Of a stretch of DNA of 17,303 bases, positions 14,575 to 17,303 are shown in pieces. The notes below the pieces were generated by a model, which was not told the DNA's origin, did not search any database, and saw only the letters and a program-made list of their open reading frames with translations. A program made the position numbers and the translations under genes. This DNA is from DALYDK01 sp964415715 (GTDB lineage: Bacteria; Patescibacteriota; Saccharimonadia; Saccharimonadales; CAIOMD01), in assembly GCA_964415715.1 (NCBI GenBank), contig CAYQBK010000093.1, positions 1 through 17,303 of the forward strand, in the 5' to 3' direction. Position 1 is the stretch's first letter; each line of letters begins with the position of its first letter.

Positions 14575-14609
14575 ATATGTATTTTACACTTTTTTCAGCG
14601 CATATAGCC

Positions 14610-15734
14610 CTAGAATGTTCCTGTAGCTATATAGTCATGTGATGCGGTGTAGATACCGGCAGGTGATATTAATCTTGCCTGGGCGCCATATACAATCGAA
14701 CCCGTCGACCCACTGACTGGTCCGGTAGATGAATATATCTGATCTCCGTTGGAAGCGTTGTAGGTTGCGGGGTTGAAACCAAAGTTTGATGTAGTTGTAC
14801 ATGTTGCAGCGGTATAACCGGCATGGCTAACGTTAAGGCCGGCTGTACCAGTTTCAACACATATACCAAAGTTATTAGCTGTGTTATTAAGTGGTCCACC
14901 GGCAGTGCTAGTATCCGCACAAGTAGCGCCATCTAAACAGTTCACACCATTTTTTATTTCTGGGCCTTTAACTTTTACACTAACGCCATTTATAGCATTT
15001 GTGGATAGTGCTAGATTAACTGGCAAATCTCCTATTTGTGGTGCACTACTATCGATAACAGATGGAGTTCCACCGTCACCAATCTTGACAGCAGTGTTTG
15101 TAACAGTAAATGTTAGCTTTTCCTGAATAGCAGCTGATATAAAAACTGCATTGGTTGTCGATAAGGCAAACCCACCATAGTCAACATAGTTTCCCGGGTT
15201 GCTAGGGCTAACATATGGGCTACCTGCACCGTAAGCAGCGTCTGAGTATGTTGTTAATCTAGCAAAAAATGTTCCTACTGTAGTAGTTGGGTTTGTAACG
15301 TTGTTGATAGTTATCGTCTGCGGTGTGGCAGAAGCGCTGGCTGTACCGTTTAATTTTACCCGACCTGTTGTTAGTGTACCCGTTGTCCAAGCACCTATAC
15401 CAGAGCCGGCTGCAACCGTAGCACTGGTAAAGTTAGGTACGTCTGCAGCACTTTGCGTACAGCTTGCATTACCTATGAGTGGGGATCCACCTGATCCAGC
15501 ACAGAAATCCAGAACAAGACTCTGTACAGAAGTAGCCGACGGTGTAAAAGCAACTGTATACGTTACACCAGTAGCCCCAACGCTAGACTGACTTATTGTT
15601 ATTGATCTGCTACTAACCTGGGCGCCAACTGCAGATGCGCTACTACCAAATATTGGTATTAGCGATACCGCCGTAAGCGCAATAACAGAAACCGCAGCTA
15701 AACTGCGAGTAGCTAAAGATTTGGGTTTTACCAT
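14610..15734 (-). CDS. Exported beta-rich surface protein (paralog 2)
   Basis: This 374-residue protein is predicted to be secreted: basic N-terminus, hydrophobic core and an ASA cleavage site after residue 35. The mature part is rich in Ser, Thr, Ala and Gly. It has six Cys in three close pairs (78/92, 266/272, 292/312), suggesting disulfides in the envelope. It is collinear and about 70% identical by eye with the protein at 15968-17104. Shared blocks include SSRSITISQS, GATGVTYTVAFTPSATS, NPTTTVGTF and STNAINGVSV. Both end in PAGIY(T/S)A(S/T)HDYIATG(T/I)F with a terminal Phe. No LPXTG, WxL or transmembrane anchor is visible. A strong ribosome site AGGAG (15749-15745) lies 10 nt before the ATG, pointing to high expression. 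It is probably co-transcribed with the three downstream surface genes. I do not recognise a characterised family. Confidence 0.85.
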   Translation of the reverse strand: MVKPKSLATRSLAAVSVIALTAVSLIPIFGSSASAVGAQVSSRSITISQSSVGATGVTYTVAFTPSATSVQSLVLDFCAGSGGSPLIGNASCTQSAADVPNFTSATVAAGSGIGAWTTGTLTTGRVKLNGTASASATPQTITINNVTNPTTTVGTFFARLTTYSDAAYGAGSPYVSPSNPGNYVDYGGFALSTTNAVFISAAIQEKLTFTVTNTAVKIGDGGTPSVIDSSAPQIGDLPVNLALSTNAINGVSVKVKGPEIKNGVNCLDGATCADTSTAGGPLNNTANNFGICVETGTAGLNVSHAGYTAATCTTTSNFGFNPATYNASNGDQIYSSTGPVSGSTGSIVYGAQARLISPAGIYTASHDYIATGTF

Positions 15735-15791
15735 TTCTTTAATTCTCCTAATTTTTCTGCGGATTTTTTATTGATATTTTTGCTGCTTGTA

Positions 15792-15807
15792 TGTAGTTTA
15801 TACTACA
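15792..15807 (-). promoter_or_regulatory. Hairpin at the 5' end of the paralog 2 leader
   Basis: TGTAGT and ACTACA flank a 4-nt loop, just after the predicted transcription start (about 15808). A 5'-terminal stem of this kind often stabilises abundant mRNAs. Confidence 0.35.
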
Positions 15808-15814
15808 CTAATTT

Positions 15815-15820
15815 ATTATA
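15815..15820 (-). promoter_or_regulatory. TATAAT -10 of the paralog 2 (surface operon) promoter
   Basis: A perfect TATAAT on the minus strand (15820-15815) places transcription start near 15808 and gives a leader of about 74 nt. The -35 position (about 15838-15843) is non-consensus and overlaps the TTATCCACA motif. This suggests that a bound protein helps or blocks polymerase there. Confidence 0.5.
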
Positions 15821-15830
15821 CAAATATAAA

Positions 15831-15895
15831 TGCTACAGCTTATCCACAGAATACGAAGGCAAGTGGATAACTTCAAACATACAGAACATGTAGCA
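15831..15895. promoter_or_regulatory. Nested dyad with DnaA-box-like arms upstream of the surface operon
   Basis: TTATCCACA (15840-15848) matches the DnaA consensus perfectly. An inverted TTATCCAC lies at 15870-15863, after a 15-nt spacer. Outside them TGCTACA (15831-15837) and TGTAGCA (15889-15895) form a second inverted pair. The left arms overlap the -35 region of the surface operon promoter, so this looks like an operator. Whether DnaA or another protein binds is unknown. Confidence 0.45.
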
Positions 15896-15919
15896 AGTAT
15901 TCATTGTGTTGTTAATATT

Positions 15920-15950
15920 AAAGAATCACTCCCTATTGGAGTGATTCTTT
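15920..15950 (-). terminator. Strong hairpin terminator downstream of paralog 1
   Basis: AAAGAATCACTCC (15920-15932) and GGAGTGATTCTTT (15938-15950) form a perfect 13-bp stem with a 5-nt loop, 18 nt after the stop of the 378-residue surface gene. The distal part of the stem reads TTCTTT on the RNA, followed by AATATT, so the U-run is modest. It should isolate paralog 1 from the operon downstream. Confidence 0.75.
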
Positions 15951-15967
15951 GCATGTGTAGATATGAT

Positions 15968-17104
15968 CTAGAATATACCTGTAGCAATATAATCATGAGT
16001 AGCACTGTATATACCAGCAGGAGAAGTACTTCTGGCTTCAGCACCATATATTACTGATCCTGTCGCACTACCTGTAGGTGAGGTTGTATATATTGTATCA
16101 CCACTACCAACTGCATATGTTGCTGGATTCCATCCAAAGTTTGAAGCAATTGTACATGTAGCACCAGAATAGCCTGCATGTGCTGTAGTTAGCCCACCAC
16201 CTGTAGTGGTGCAAATACCAAAGTTATTTGTTGTGTTGTTGAGTGCACCACCAGCAGTACTAGTGTCCGCACATGTGCTGTTGACAGTCCCACCATCTAA
16301 ACATTTTGTACCATTTGCAATCTCAGAACCCTTAAGCGATACAGACACACCATTGATAGCATTCGTTGCAACACTAAGGTTAACAGGGTTATCACCAATA
16401 GTGACAGCAGCATTGTCGATAACTAATGGGGTTCCAGAACCTATCTTAATGGTTGTATTTGTTACTGTAAACACGAGTTTTTCTTGAACTACAGCCGATA
16501 CAGCAACGCTGTTAGTGGTTGATAGTGCAAAACCACCATAGTCGAGATATCCACCAGGTGTAGCAGGTGCACTGTATGCAGTAGTACCGTCTGTATACGT
16601 AGCTTGAGAATAAGTAGTTAGTCTAGCGTAGAACGTTCCAACCGTAGTGGTAGGGTTAGCAACACCATTTAGGATGATAGTCTGAGCTGTTGCAGATGTA
16701 TTAGCTGAACCATTTAATTTAATTCTACCAGTCGAGAGAGTCGAACCGGTAGTCCAACCGCCCATAGTACCAGTACCTGAACCGAAAGTAGCACCAGTAA
16801 AGTTAGGAACATCTGCAGCCGCCTGTGTACAGCTTGAGCTACCGATCAATGGTGAACCAGATACACCAGCACAAAAGTCAATTACAAGACTCTGAGCAGA
16901 AGTAGCTGACGGAGTAAAGGTTATTGTATAGGTGACACCTGTGGCGCCTTTAGCAGACTGAGACATAGTTATCGACCTACTGCTAACCTGTGATCCTATA
17001 GCATAAGCATTGTTGTTTAGTATTGGTAGAATACTTACTGCGAGTAGGGCAAATACGAAAACTGCAGCATATACGCGAGCAGTTGCGGATTTTATGTTTA
17101 CCAT
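15968..17104 (-). CDS. Exported beta-rich surface protein (paralog 1)
   Basis: This 378-residue protein has a signal peptide cleaved after AYA (residue 35), the same Ser/Thr/Ala/Gly-rich mature part as the neighbouring paralog, and the C-terminal strand PAGIYSATHDYIATGIF ending in Phe. C78/C92 of the paralog are conserved, and its later Cys pairs are retained. No membrane or sortase anchor is visible. AGGAG (17118-17114) lies 9 nt before the ATG. The gene is monocistronic: it has its own promoter candidate and is closed by a strong terminator. It probably arose by tandem duplication with 14610-15734 and then diverged in loops. Abundant surface coat or fibre subunit is the favoured guess; an adhesin is the main alternative. 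No characterised homolog is recognised. Confidence 0.85.
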   Translation of the reverse strand: MVNIKSATARVYAAVFVFALLAVSILPILNNNAYAIGSQVSSRSITMSQSAKGATGVTYTITFTPSATSAQSLVIDFCAGVSGSPLIGSSSCTQAAADVPNFTGATFGSGTGTMGGWTTGSTLSTGRIKLNGSANTSATAQTIILNGVANPTTTVGTFYARLTTYSQATYTDGTTAYSAPATPGGYLDYGGFALSTTNSVAVSAVVQEKLVFTVTNTTIKIGSGTPLVIDNAAVTIGDNPVNLSVATNAINGVSVSLKGSEIANGTKCLDGGTVNSTCADTSTAGGALNNTTNNFGICTTTGGGLTTAHAGYSGATCTIASNFGWNPATYAVGSGDTIYTTSPTGSATGSVIYGAEARSTSPAGIYSATHDYIATGIF

Positions 17105-17128
17105 TTTTTATTTCTCCTGTTTTGATTT

Positions 17129-17157
17129 ATTTTATGTACTTTTTTTGATTTTGATAA
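17129..17157 (-). promoter_or_regulatory. Promoter candidate for paralog 1
   Basis: On the minus strand TTATCA (17157-17152) is followed after 17 nt by TAAAAT (17134-17129). Transcription would start near 17122, leaving a very short leader that still contains AGGAG. The -35 lies only 7 bp from the predicted end of the insertion sequence. Confidence 0.4.
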
Positions 17158-17164
17158 TAATCAT

Positions 17165-17303
17165 GGCTCTTGCCCAGCAAAAACTGCTAAGCTAGCCCTT
17201 TCTTGTGTTGTTTAATGTAATTGTTAAGTAGCTTTTTGAGCTCATGTTCCATTTGTGCATCATTTCTATTATAGCGCCATTCACATTCTTTTAGAAATAG
17301 CTC
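17165..17303 (-). mobile_element. End of a probable IS1595-family insertion sequence (partial)
   Basis: The stretch beginning GGCTCTTGCCCAGC at 17165 looks like an insertion-sequence terminus: IS1595-type ends commonly start GGC. It lies 22 bp beyond the transposase stop. The adjacent ATAATCAT (17157-17164) would be an AT-rich 8-bp target duplication, the size used by this family. The other end is outside the window, so neither the inverted repeat nor the duplication can be confirmed. Confidence 0.45.
17187..17303 (-). CDS. IS1595-family (ISXO2-like) transposase, C-terminal fragment cut by the window edge
   Basis: The minus strand is open from the window edge to TAG at 17189-17187, giving 38 residues. 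The segment LFLKECEWRYNRND matches the C-terminal end of ISXO2-like DDE transposases, in which a (K)ECE(W/F)R(Y/F)N block follows the last catalytic acidic residue. It ends with a basic helix, HELKKLLNNYIK. The catalytic core is outside the window, so intactness is unknown. The family call rests on this one motif and on the terminus-like sequence just downstream. Confidence 0.6.
   Translation of the reverse strand, partial: ELFLKECEWRYNRNDAQMEHELKKLLNNYIKQHKKGLA

Noticed and set aside
14881..15591. Plus-strand reading frames opposite the surface protein genes
   Set aside because: They are antisense shadows of Thr/Ser/Ala-rich codons in strongly supported minus-strand genes and lack ribosome sites.
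15831..15895. Replication origin because of DnaA-box matches
   Set aside because: There are only two or three boxes, no dnaA or dnaN nearby and no separate AT-rich unwinding array; a promoter-proximal operator explains them better.
11517..17104. Genuine WxL or sortase-anchored locus
   Set aside because: No WxL motif, LPXTG motif or sortase gene is visible; only the anchor protein resembles the DUF916 partner.
1..17303. Alternative genetic code (UGA as glycine), as in some CPR lineages
   Set aside because: obg and ruvX end at TGA at the expected family lengths, and no gene needs UGA read-through.

Overview
The window looks like part of a Candidatus Saccharibacteria (TM7) or other Patescibacteria/CPR chromosome. 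The DNA is AT-rich, TGA is used as a stop (obg, ruvX), and the envelope genes are monoderm-like: a FemAB-type ligase, LysM-CHAP hydrolase, MltG and a DUF916-like anchored protein. The gene set is compact, with overlapping reading frames. The assignment rests on gene content and protein flavour; there is no rRNA or marker tree here. Almost everything is on the minus strand.

Region 1 (1-445): a possible + strand gene tail, a candidate + promoter, and a small three-helix membrane protein that converges on sbcB.

Region 2 (445-5600, minus strand): a LysM-CHAP peptidoglycan hydrolase, a FemAB-type aminoacyl ligase, the Obg GTPase and exonuclease I. A TTGACA promoter precedes them, followed by a leader of about 270 nt with several mutually compatible stems. 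The leader looks like a riboswitch or other cis-acting RNA, but I could not assign it to a known class.

Region 3 (5648-10014, minus strand): a tightly overlapping operon. It holds an FtsA/PilM-like actin-fold ATPase, a bitopic membrane protein with a large exported domain, RuvX and the lytic transglycosylase MltG. This points to a cell-wall or division assembly.

Region 4 (10015-10445): a 431-bp gene-free stretch made of nested inverted repeats, with a duplicated core.

Region 5 (10446-17104, minus strand): mnmA follows a cell-surface locus. That locus has three related exported beta-rich proteins (two about 70% identical by eye), a membrane-anchored DUF916-like protein and a membrane-anchored Ig/PKD protein. 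Its layout recalls the WxL/DUF916 surface systems of Firmicutes, but I see neither a WxL nor an LPXTG motif. It is the best candidate here for an undescribed system. It carries its own regulatory features: a DnaA-box-like dyad over a promoter, a strong terminator between the paralogs, and a 28-bp perfect palindrome with a U-tract inside one gene.

Region 6 (17165-17303): the end of a probable IS1595-family insertion sequence lies directly beside the promoter of the outermost surface gene.

Translation signals differ by gene class. The two large surface paralogs have strong AGGAG sites. Several housekeeping genes have no Shine-Dalgarno sequence but carry a -10-like hexamer 6-8 nt before the start codon, which suggests leaderless transcripts.
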